From assembly GCF_050624435.1 (NCBI RefSeq), contig NC_134530.1, positions 143,012,721-143,076,720 of the forward strand: DNA of 64,000 bases, read 5' to 3'. Under the pieces are notes generated by a model. It was not told the DNA's origin and ran no database searches. It was given only the letters and a program-made list of their open reading frames with translations. Below, one piece after another: positions 23,201-35,200 of the stretch. This DNA comes from Tenrec ecaudatus. Lineage: Eukaryota; Chordata; Mammalia; Afrosoricida; Tenrecidae. Positions within the stretch are counted from its first letter, which is position 1; every line of letters begins with the position of its first letter. Position numbers and translations under genes: made by a program.

Positions 23201-26200
23201 CCACCACCTCTCCATGGGAGAACGATGAGGCTTCCTACCCCGGCACGGATTTCAGACTCAGAAACCCACTGGGGAAGCTCTCCTCTGTCTCTCACGGTCA
23301 CTCTGAGTCAGCAGTGAGTTCAGTTACAGGGAGCTTCTTGCCAACTCTGTGCCGCGCTGGGTGTGGAAGTGTCCCTGTAAGCGAGCGCTGGGGACTTGAG
23401 AAGCAGAGTGGGGGGTGGGCAGGGGCACCCCAAGAGACGCAGTAGCCAGTGTACTGTGGGTCTGCTGGCAGCTGGGGCATGAGGCTGTGATGCAAGCGCA
23501 GGGGATGTCCATATGAGGGGATGTTTTCATTTAAAGAACGGAGCTGAACAAAGCAGCTTTTGCTCTAAATCACCCTATGCTGGGTGTTTCATCTAGAACA
23601 AAAATGTCGAAAGATAAAGAAGCCACGGCTGGTGGCCTGGGAGGGAGCAACAGCAGTCCCACGGCCACTTGCTTCCTAAGGCCCGAGTGACTCACCTTTA
23701 GGCGGGGCTTCGCGGCTGGCTCTTCGGGAGGGAGGGGTGTTGGCGCCACATTTCTCGCATTTGTTTCTCTGCAGCCCCATGCCCGAGTCGGAACAGGAGC
23801 TGTCTGCTGCTGCTTCCGAACCTGGGAGAGCCCAAGTGACACAAAGGGAGGGTGAGCTTCTCGCAGAGCTCTGGTTGGGCCAGGGGCGCCCAAGGCCAAA
23901 GTACCAGTCCCCCGGGCTGGGAGTCCAGGAGCGGCAGGTGAGATGCTTAGGCGCAGCCCTGACACATGGAAGTCTCAAGGTGGGCCTAGCACGGAAAACC
24001 AAAAGGGGACAGCCATTGAGAGGACTCTGATCAGGGAGACCCCTTCTGGGCCCCGGCGGTACTGCACTCCACACGGTTTTCCAGTATGGCGGCATACTGG
24101 TTACATGGTGAGCACCTAACCTCAAGATCGGCAGTTCAAAACCACCAGCCCCTCTGAGAGACAGGCAGACAGAGACAGAAAGAGAGAGAGAAAGAGAGCG
24201 AGAGCGAGAGAGAGAGAGAGAGAGAAGGCTTTCCATTCCCATAAAGAGTTCCAGTCTTGGAAACCCACAGGGGCAGGTTTAGCCTGTCCTACAGGGCTGC
24301 TATGAGTCAGAGCAGTGAGTGGGCTTGGTTTTCCGTGGTCCTTCAGAAACAGATCGCCAAGTCTTTCTTCGGAGGTACCTGAGAGGACTTACACCACCGT
24401 CCTCTTGATTAGCAGCTGAGCACGTGGCTGCTTGTGTCTCTCAGTGCAAACCTCCGCCACCGAGTCTGTGCTGACCCATGGAGAGCCCTGTAGATTGTGA
24501 GGCTGTAACTATTTACAGGAGTAGAAACCCAGTTGTTCTCCCTAGGAGTCGATGGTGGTTTCGAACTGTCAACCATGCAGATCGCAGCCCAGTGATAACC
24601 ACCACAACACCCCAGGGCCTGTCTAGCTCATACCAGAGACTCCAAGCTGGGCAGAACAGAGCTGCCCCGGGGGCTCCCAGGCTGTCCGCCTGAAGGAAGC
24701 AGACTGACTTTCTCCCACGGAGCCGCTGCGGGTTTGCATTCCCGCCTTCTCTCGGCAGGCGAGTCCTCTAAGCCCTGTGCCACCTGCACTCCTCTGCCTG
24801 GCACACCCGGTGTTCAGCTAAGGTCTGCATGGATGTGGAAGAGCATCTGAGAACATTGTGTTTGTGGTTGTCTGTTCAGATTTGCCCCGACATCCTCATT
24901 CTTTCTCTCAAAACCTGCTGGGGCAGAGTTTGTGTTTTGTCAGGCGGGCGACTGGAAAGCCAGTTTCTCCTCCAGGAAATCCATGAGCTCTGTGGAGCTC
25001 CTCGCTGTGGTCGGGCGCATGGGCACACGGTGGACAGTGTCACACAGGCGTAGGAGCGGGCCCAGGCAGGGGCACACGGGCTCCAGAGGTCCAAGCAGCA
25101 TCTCAGTGCCAGGCAAGGTGCAGCCAGGGAACCAACCTCCTCCCCGCCTTCCTGCCGTGGTGCATTACTGGCTGCACTCCTTGTCAGCATCCTCTTACAA
25201 AGTAGGAACCAGGGCTTGAACTTTAGGGAGACTCTTCCTCCAGACCTCATTCCGTGAGCCGCACTGAGGGCCCTCTCAATGTGAGCCTGAGGAAAAACCA
25301 GGAGCAGATGGGGACCCGCCTGAAGGGGGTGCTGTGAACCACAGAGAGATCGGGAGGTTCAAATGGGACGTAGTTAAAGTCTAGCTCTGTGAGGGCTTCA
25401 AAGAGGTCCACAAGTTGGACCAAGTGAAAATCAGGAAGGCTGAAAGAGAAATCGATGCGTTTAAATTACGGTGCCGGCGAGGAATATTGCGAGGGCCACG
25501 GACCGCCAAAAGAAGCAGCGCATCCATCCTGGGAGATGTCCAGCCAGAGCGTTCTTTAAAGGCAAGGATGGCCAGACTCGCTCTCACATATTTTGGACAC
25601 GAGCGTGCAGTTGGTGGGGAAGTGCAGCAGGCTTGGTGACGGAGAGGGCCAGGGAATGAGGCGGCGGCCCTGACACAGTGGCTTCAACAAGGGGCCCAAA
25701 CTAAGAACTATCGTGAGGACGGAGCAGGGTCGGCAGTGTGTCCTCCTGTTGCGCACGGGTGGCTGTCAGACCCAACTCGACGGCACCTAACAGTAACCCC
25801 CCAGGGTCTATTGCCCTCCTAAAGTCAATGAGCTGTATGCACGCGGCTTGACCTGCCACATGGCACATCCCTGCGAGCGTATCTATCTGTGGTGGTGAAG
25901 TCCCCTCCTGCCCGGGGCTCGCTGTCCTACATGCTCAGGGGTGGAGATGGGGAGGCCGTGAGAATCAGTCAGATCTTCCTGCTGGACCATCCTGTGGCTT
26001 TTAAAAGGAATTTAAAATGAGAAGCTTCAAAACGTTTTTCATTTTTTATGTCATTTAGAAGTAACACTAATAAATCCCTTTCATGTTAACAAAATACCAT
26101 ATTTTTTATGGAAAAATCATCATATTTTTCCAAATTAAAAATATGCAGTGAGAAGAATGGCATTGTTTTCTGCTTTGGCAGCTGTCTGGAGTGTCTGGCT

Positions 26201-29200
26201 TCGCCAAGGCAGCCTGCGGCATAGCTGCTTCTGCATACCATCTGTTTCAACAGGCTGCCTCTCGCCGTTAGGAGAGCGCCTCATGCCCCCCTTGAAGGGG
26301 TTCAGCAACATCTCCCCACCCCACCCACCCCCTCAAGAGCCCTGGTCACACTTTGGAAACCTCTCCTCCGTATCAGAGTCCCTTGGTGGGACAAACTGTT
26401 AAACCTGCTTGGCTGCTAACCGAATGAGGTGGGGGAGGGGGGTCCAAGTCCACGCAGAGAGGTCCCTTGGGAGAAAGGTCTGATGATCTGTTTCCCAAAC
26501 GCTGCCCTTGAAACACAACAGAGCATAGTTCTACTCCAGCCCACTCAGGGTCGCCAAAACAGGATATACGGAGCCCGAGGTCAGGATTAGACTGGTGGCT
26601 TCACCAGGACGCTCGCTCAGGGTTGACAGTCTGCACCACCTAGAGACGCAGCGGAGGAAAGTGCTTCCACAAGGTGACCCTCCTGCAAACCCCATGGGGC
26701 AGATCTAATTTGCCCACCAGGGGTCACAGGACAACTGGCTTCATTCTATGCTCAGTAGTTTTTAGGATTAAAATGTGTCTTCTACCGAGAGGCCAGCCTA
26801 AAAGTAAACCTGACAGAACAGAAAGACGAGCTTGGGGAAGGCTCTGTGCAAACAGGCTGCCGGAAGGTGTGGGCAGGCCGTGGCCCCTGGCACATTTCCC
26901 CATGGATAAGCCCAGTAGACCAGGTGTCACCAGGGAGCAGGTAGCCCGGGAGCTGCCCGAGCAGGCAGACCTTTGGCCTCACCTCTGCGTGAACAAAGCC
27001 GTTCTGCCAGGTTATGGTTTTGGTTTTTGCTGTTGCTTAAGCTGTCTTTGGAGACAAGATCGTCTGACTCAAAACCCCTGGGTCTCAGGCCCTGGGTGCT
27101 CCTTCGGCAATAACTTCTCTGCTTCTATGACATGCGTGGACTAGCTGGTGGGGCCAGTAGGCTCACCAGGAGCACTGTGGGTCACGGCTCAGAGAACCGA
27201 GGGCCACTGGCCCCTGGGGCTCCAGTCAGAAAGATGGCTTGGCTGATTTGAATCTAGTCCATTGTGGATTCTTTAAAACATCATTTTGCTTAAAAAAATA
27301 CAGCTTTCCATGCTCCCGTCTAGGGTAGTGCTCTGCAGAGTGGTGGGTGGTGAGCTGGCTCGCATGTGAACCAATCATATGGGTGGGTGGGTGGGTGAGT
27401 GGGTGGGAGTGTCCAGGCCCTCCTACTTACTGCAGCTGGAACACAGGTGCAAGGGGTTTTCCCGAATGATGATGGAAAACCTTCCGCTGTGGATCCTGCG
27501 GTGGCCTCGTCTCTCCATCTTTTGCCTCCTGCAAAAGGTGTGCACAACCCCATGAATGGTTAGTAGAAAGAAAATGTTTTGAGAATGGTGATGGCAACAA
27601 ATGTACAAATGTGCTTGACACAATGGATGGACAGATGGATTGTGATAAGAGTTATACGAGCCCAATAAAATCATTTTTCTTAAATGAAAGAAATCCCTCC
27701 ACCCCCAGAAAGGTAAGGTTTCTTATGTCACAGCCCAGGATAACATAGGAGTGGTGTGTCATTCTCAACCCAGAAATCACCACCCTCCCCACCTGCCTGT
27801 TTTTAGGGCCACCCCAGAAGAAATGATACTCAGGACAATTTGACCCAATGAGAACATTTACATATGTCTAAATATGTTTTAGAATGTCTAATTCTGGAGC
27901 CAATGAGTATGACTAAACCTTAAACCAAATTCTCTGTTGAATTTATCTTTAAACCAAATGAGATTTTAGCCTTAATAGAAAATAATGTCTGCATGAGCAT
28001 TCTGCTTTTTTAAACAATGAGATCATATTGGTAATGGCAACATGAAGAGTTCAATAAGCAGCTGACCGGGCAGTGAGTCTATATTGCCGCTGGTGAAACA
28101 ATTCAAGAAAGGATTTATCTGGGCACAACTTCAGCATAGCCAAGGTCACAGAATTGTACATGTAGAAATTGTTGAGTTGATGTATATTGTGTTGTAGATA
28201 TCTTAACCCAAAATAGAAATGAGCAAGCAAATCAATAAATCTCTTTTGCTCAACAGAGGATAATGTCCAATCATCGCACACACGTGTACAAAACTGACAT
28301 TTCAAAGTAGGGGATTATAAACTTTGGATTTTCCTTGCTGTTTCTCAAAGCTTCTACCTCATAAAATCAATTCTTAATAGAGGCAGAAGCTTCTAAAGGT
28401 GTCAATACCAGGTCACGTGGCCTTAAGTGCAACCTGAGTGTATTTAAATTTAAATTTTTGAAGTCTAGCCCCATGTGTTTGGCCCGTGTCTGGGGGGCTC
28501 AAAGCTATGGGCATGTGGCGTCGCACAAGGCCACCAGGGGCACCAGAGAGGAGAGACTCCCGCTCTCGGGCTGGCTGCTCCCCACCCTCTTCCTCCACAG
28601 AAACGAATTCTTCCAAAGGAATCCTAGTGAAGAAGTCTTGCTCAGCCCTGCAAGACAGTAGCGGCCCTGGGGAGAGTTGCTCACTCTGCATTTGGGGGGC
28701 TCTGTGCCCGCCATCCCGACCCGGCCCTGGAGCAGGGACCAGACTGGCTGCTGGGGATGAGCAGGCGGCTGTGCAGAGCAAAGGAGCGCCATCCGGCTGG
28801 GCCCGGGGTGGAGCGATGCAGGCTCGGCTTTGTGGCGTCAGGGGCTGCCAAGCCCGGCCACGTCCCTCTCGGAAAAACATGCTCTCCTTCTGAGTCATGT
28901 ATTTTCTCACCTCATTTGCGGTCTCCACCCTCCCCATTCAGAGCATTTGAACAGCTGCTCCCCAAAGTGGAAACCTTGGATCTCACTCAAGGGACTTCAG
29001 TCCAACGCATGACTTTCCCGCCCCACCCCCTGATTCTTTGCAACTCCTCTGTGCATAAAAGTCTTTTCATTAATCAAAAATGTTCAAGGAAAGTTCTATT
29101 CCAAAAGGCTTTTTTTTGTAACAAAACGAAGTAGGGAAAATGAAATTTTAAATCCAAAGCTTCACACCAGAAAGAACACAGAGAGATAAAAGTTTCACAT

Positions 29201-32200
29201 TTAACACGTACATTAACTGATCCGCACTCGCAAACACACACATAAGAAGCAGCTTGCAAATAATTCAGTAGTTACTTTGGCAAGCTGCTTAAGGAATGTG
29301 TTCTACCTGAGATATCTATAATATTCTGAAAGATTATGGCTTGTGAAGTATAACAGGTTTATGGCCCCCCTTTAATTAATGGTACTCATTGGGGCTGCTA
29401 ACTGCCAGGCCAGCAGTTCGAAATCACCGGCTACTCCTTGGGAGAAAGATGGAGCTTTCTACTTTCATTCAAGGTTACAGTCTCAGAAACCCACAATGGC
29501 AGTTCTCCCTGTTCTAGAGTCACTACCAGTCAGCATTGATTCATGGCAGTGAGTTCATTTGTTTGTGCGTGTGTGTGAATTAATGAAGTCCCTGGGTGGT
29601 ACAAATAGTTCCTGTATTCTGCTGCCAGCCCCAGTTGAAGGTTTAAGACCACTCAGAAAAAGCAAGCACTGAAAAGCCTGCTCTCGAACATGTGGGATTG
29701 CTGTAAATCGGAATCAACTCCACCACAAACTCCACCACTAATTAGCAATTTCTCAGGGATGATGTACAACAAGAGTCCATTGTCTGAAGCCTGTCTCGGC
29801 ATCACTCCCCAGCAGCGGGATTCAATGTGAGGTCTGGTTTATACTTGGTTGTGTTTTTCTTTCTATCTTATAAATGCACCTCTGAGACTATAGCCTTGAG
29901 ACACTCTTCATGCCTGGAATCAAACCCAGCCCTGAACTTGATGGCAGCCGAACAACCAAACCTACTGCCATCAAGGCGATTCGTTGTGGGAGCAGAGAGC
30001 CTCATCTTTCTCCCAGAGAATGGCTGGTGGGTTTGAACTACAGACCTTACCATTAGCAGTCCAAAGCTTGTCCGACAGTGCCCAGGGCTCCCTTTCGCCG
30101 TGCATGGGACAGGCTTATAAAGCCAGCAGTAACATTCAAGAGGGACTCACTTCTCAGAATCATCAAGCATAAAAAGGATTTCCCAGAACACAGCTCAGAA
30201 GGCGGGAAAGGAGGATGGCTGGAAAGAGAGCCGAGGGAGGAGTGGGAAGGTGCTGTTACATGGTGGGGTTGCAACTGATGTTACAAAGTGAAATGGGTAT
30301 CAATTCTTGAACTGAAAACTAATCTGTTCTGTAACTTTCACCCAAACCACAATAAAAAGAAAAAAGGGTTGGGGGTTAGGGGTGGTGGTGAGAATGTAAT
30401 CTGAGACAAGTCTCCTTATTTTGGTATTCAAGACCCTTCAGGGTCTAGATGAGAAACTTGAGACAGAAACATGTCGTACCTTAAATGCTTGAACAAAAGA
30501 TTTCTTAAATGTCAAAATATTTTTCCCAATCATCATACTTAAGAACCGAAAAGGTATCTAAATGTCAAAATATTTTGATACATAATAAAACCTAAAAAAA
30601 TTGCTTAGATTTTGCTTCAATAAATAAAAACAGGCCTGGGGTGGCCAGGGAATGAGACTCGCCAGCGCCCCATGTTAAGTAAAGGTGATGTCGGACACCT
30701 TGGTTGGAAGCAATGATCCACCGAGGTGACACAGAGTTATTTTTACCACAAACATCAGGCTGTTTCCTTTTTACGGTGAGGAAGCCCACAAAGGGCCTAG
30801 GACAAACGCCCGTGCCTGTGCTGGAATGCTTTCTAACAGGAAACATCCGTGTTTCACAGCTTTCCATGTGCTTCTCTGTATTAGAGACCGTTTCATGATG
30901 ACTAAACAGGTCTCGCTCTTTTGACTCTTGCCCCTGCGAAGGCAAATTGGCCAAGCTCTGGACCAAGTCCACAGTGCCCCGTGAGCTAGAGGTGGCGCAC
31001 CTCTAGCTAGCTCATAGATTCTCAAACTTAATTGACCTACTGTCCCCTTTCTGAAGAAAAAAAAACTGACAATTAAAAACGTTTGTATAGCCCATAATCC
31101 GGGATAAAGTCTAGGTATCTGCTTTTGCAGCCCCTTGAATTGCTCCAGAGTCCTGCAGGGGGCAGTATTGTCCACTGTGGGGCAGGGGAAAGCAGTTGCG
31201 GTAGAGTTGATCAGTGCACGGAGACCCCGGTGTCAGTGTGGAGCTGTGCTCCGCGAATTTTTGGAAATCGATTGCCAGGCCTTTCTTTCGAGGTGCCTCC
31301 GGGAGGGACTCAATCCTCCCGCTGTTCCCCCCGGCAGCCGAGCGCAGCTGTGGGTACCACCCGGGCTCCAACGTGAGAGAAGTTTGAAATACATCTGGAT
31401 TCACACGTGCGAATGGTTGGTCCGGTGAGGGTTGCGAAAACACGGAGGACTTTACACCTGTAGTTCTTGGAAGGTGTCTTGCTTACGAAGGGGCAGAGGT
31501 CTTGAGGTGCGTTCGCCGGGACCCCACCGGAAGATTTTTGTTCATCCTGAGCAGTGCCGGCTGGGGCGGGGGGTGGGGAGCGAATACACCAACCCCAAAC
31601 CCAGACTCACTGCCGGTGGATTCCGACTTGCGGAGCCACTATAAACAGGGCAGGGCTGTACCGGGTTGGGGGGAAGGGGGGTTTCTCAGACTGTAACTCT
31701 TTACTCTTTGCAGGAGTAGAAAGTCCCATGTTTCTCCCAAGGAGCAGCTGGTGGTCTCGAACGGTTAACCTTCCCATTCAGCAGCCAGTGCACCCTCATC
31801 TGAGCACTGTGAGCCCCCACGCCCATTCCCCGCAGCCGGCCCCGTGAGGCTTCCTTCACCCAGGGGCTGCTTCGGGATCGGGCTTTCTACAGGATTGCAG
31901 CCGCGGTTCCTTCCACCCCCGGCGAGGCTGACTCAGAAGGTGGGGCTGAGGCGTGTGAATTATTAGCAATTGCCTGGTGGTTTGGGCGCTCGCCCCGGCA
32001 GAGGGATTTGTCGGTGGGGACACAGGCCGGGCTCAGCGCCCAGCCCAGAAAGCGTGATTACCTGTCATCCCCGGGCCAGCGGCTCCTGGCACCCGCTCCA
32101 TCAGCCGACTCCCACCCTCCCTGGATCAGGAGCCCAGGACCGTCTCCCCGCACCCGGGGAGGGAGGAGGCGGGCGGCGAGAGCGCTCACCGTTCAAGGGC

Positions 32201-35200
32201 CCGGTGGCAGAAGGCACAGCTGGGGCTTGGCGGCGCCGCCGCGGCGGTTTCCGCGCGCTCCTGCCCTCCTTCGGCGCGGCTGGGCTCCTCCTGCACCCAA
32301 GCACAGAGATGGGGTGGGACCCGGGAAGTGAGTCAGCCCCGCCGCCCTGGGCCCCACTCGCCCAGCTGCGGGACTCGGGGACGTTCGGCACGCCAGGTCC
32401 TCCACAGCGGGGAAACTGAGGCCTGGGCCCCTGCAGGGCGAGCTGGCTGGCCCGTACTTCTCAGACCTCAGTGGGACCTGGCGTCTGAATGACCTGGCTT
32501 GTAGGAAAGAAGCTCCAACACGGGCCAAACTGCCTTTCCTTGTCCAAACGGATTCTTAAATCTGCTTTAAGGATGAGGGAATTTTTCTCTTTAAAAAAAG
32601 TCCCCTAGTTTCCAGTTACTCCGAGCTCCACGAGATAAGAGAGTTTAGAAGATGATTGGTGACTAGTTTGGCGAACTCGTTTCCCTTCTCCCAACTGTGT
32701 ATTCAGCCATGAATTAAAACAAGAGCCAGACAATCTAGAGGAAGAAATTGTGGATTAGAAGTCCTTCAGCACAAATATGTGTGTGTCTATCTATCTGAAC
32801 TGAAATCACTGCCTCTATTCCACATGTATTTGTATTATCGTATCCTGTTTGCAAGCTGAAAATAAACATCTTCTTCCCACTGTCATAACCAAGTCAGCGC
32901 CATTGTACAGATCGCTTTCCCCATATTTTGGATTACTTCCTTCTGGGAAATGTCTGGGTCAAAGGTTGTAAATGTGTTTGTGTGACCATCCACACTGCCA
33001 AACTGCTTTCCACAAAGATTCTTGGGATTACACAGCCACCAGCCACCTGCCTGGGCATCAAGAATTATCCTTTAACATGTTTTTGTTCCTGTGGGTATGG
33101 GTGTGTGTGTGGGGGTGGGGGGAGCACCTGCGTTAATTAGCATTTTCTCTGTTATTAAAGGAGATAACCATTTTGCATATGCTTATCCACAGGTTGCATT
33201 TCCTGTATTGCTTGTGACTTCTTAGTTCTCCTCTGTGCATTTATTCATGTGTTTATTTCCTTTGGAGCATGTCAGCGTTTTTCTCACTAGGCAGAAAAAG
33301 CCACCACGTGCTGATCCTATGGTCTCCTGCTATTCCATCCAGTAATCCATGCTGCCCTCGTTTTGATGATGAATACTCTGCTCCGAGTAGGTAAGCAAGC
33401 TACTGAGGCCACAAAGAAGTGGCATGGAACCTTCACCTGCCTGGCTCATAAACATATGCTCTTAACCATAGTTCTGCTGCGTTGTCTACCTGTCCGAGTA
33501 CTTTGCATAATGAAATCTCAACCTTGAACCTACCAAACAAAAACCACCACTGTCAAGTCCATTGCCACTCCTAGCGCCCCTACAGGACAGAGTGGAACTG
33601 CCCCTGTGGGTGTCTAAGGCTGTAAAGCTTTATAGGAGTAGAAAGCCTCATCTTTCCCCAGAGCATGGCTGGTGGGTTTGAACTGCTGACCTTATTGTTA
33701 AGTCCAACAGGCAGCCCCCACACCAGGGCTCCTGACTTGCCCTTAATATGTTCCCGGGTGTCTGCCTTTTTAAAACAGGAGCTGATTTCAGTTTTGCAAA
33801 GTAAGTTAAAATGTTGTTGGGCTCAACGAAGAGGCAGGACTGGCCAAGAAGCATGTGAAAATAGGCCAAATCTCACAGGCAAAGAGATCCAATGAAAACA
33901 ATGAGACAGTGGCATTCACTTAGAACTTTAGTAAAAGGTTGAAAAAATAATAATCCTTAGGGTGGGCTCGGGTTGGAGTCACAGCCCCACCATATTCTAC
34001 TACTGCCGCCCCGGGAACTGGCCCCACTGGCTGAAAGTATCCGAACTGTCCATGGGTGGCCCTTTTAAAGTCCACCACCGTCCATCAGTTTCTCATACTG
34101 TGGTGGCTTGTAGGTTGCTGTGTTGCTGGGAGTTACGTCACTGCTACTTCAAACACCAGGAGGATCGCCTAAAGTGAGCAGGTTTCAGCAGAGCTTCCAG
34201 ACCAAGAACAGACTACAAAGAAGGAATGAGCCACAGAAAACCTTATGAACAGGGACAGAGCATCTTAAGACACCGGAGAGTTCATAAACAGCATTTCTCA
34301 CACTGTCCTGGAGCCCTCAGGTCAGAAGGTACTCACAATATGACTGAAGAAGAGCTGCCTTCTCAAAGTAGAGAACCACAATGACGTGGATGGAGGGAAG
34401 CCTTCCGGATGTTCATTTGCTGATGGGACACGACTCAAATGTGAAGAAACTGTTGTAAACATCTATTGATGTTTGGAAAGGATGAAGGATGAATCCAGAA
34501 AAATGAAAGTAGTCAACCGTTAAATGGAACACAGTAACATTGACATGCTAGGCTTTAGTGAACTGAAATGGACTGGCATTGACCATTTTGAGTCCAATAA
34601 GGCTGTAGTTCATTGTGGCAGGGATTAACAGATTCAAGAGGAGTGGCAACGCGTGCCCCATTGAAAGGAACATGTCGAGGTCTGTCTTGAAGGGCGGCCC
34701 TGCGTGTGACAGAGTGATAGCTGTATGCGTACAAGGAAAGCCAGGAAATGAAACTATTGTTTGATTTTACACACCAACCCCTAGAGATGAAGAAACCGAA
34801 GGATTCTACCCAACTTTTTCAGTTGGTAGAATTAAGCAAACCTGTGATCCAGTCCCATTGCTAATTATTGGCAATTGGAATGCCAAAGCTGGAAACCAGG
34901 AGGAAGAAACAGTAGTTGGAAAATATGGTCGTGGGGATAGAAACAAAACTGGAGATCACAAGATAGAATTGCGCAAGACCAACAACTTGTTCATAGCAAA
35001 CGACTTTTTTTCTGGCAACTAATCGTGGCCAGACAATACACAGCTATCAAATTGACTCCATCTGTGGGAAGAGACCATGGAGACACACGCAGTCATCATT
35101 CAAAGGAAGGCAAGGGCTGGCTGAGCAATAGGCCATCAGTTACTCATATGTAAATTCAAGTTCAAGTTGAATAAAATTAAGCCAAGTCCATGAGAACCAG

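Noticed and set aside
28413..28937. 174-codon open frame on the - strand in an AKNAD1 intron
   Set aside because: GC- and CpG-rich; the predicted protein has no similarity to AKNAD1 or any family I know, and flanking AKNAD1 exons join in phase without it.
31970..32419. 149-codon open frame on the + strand
   Set aside because: It is the opposite strand of the CpG island and of a real AKNAD1 exon; low-complexity composition explains the openness.
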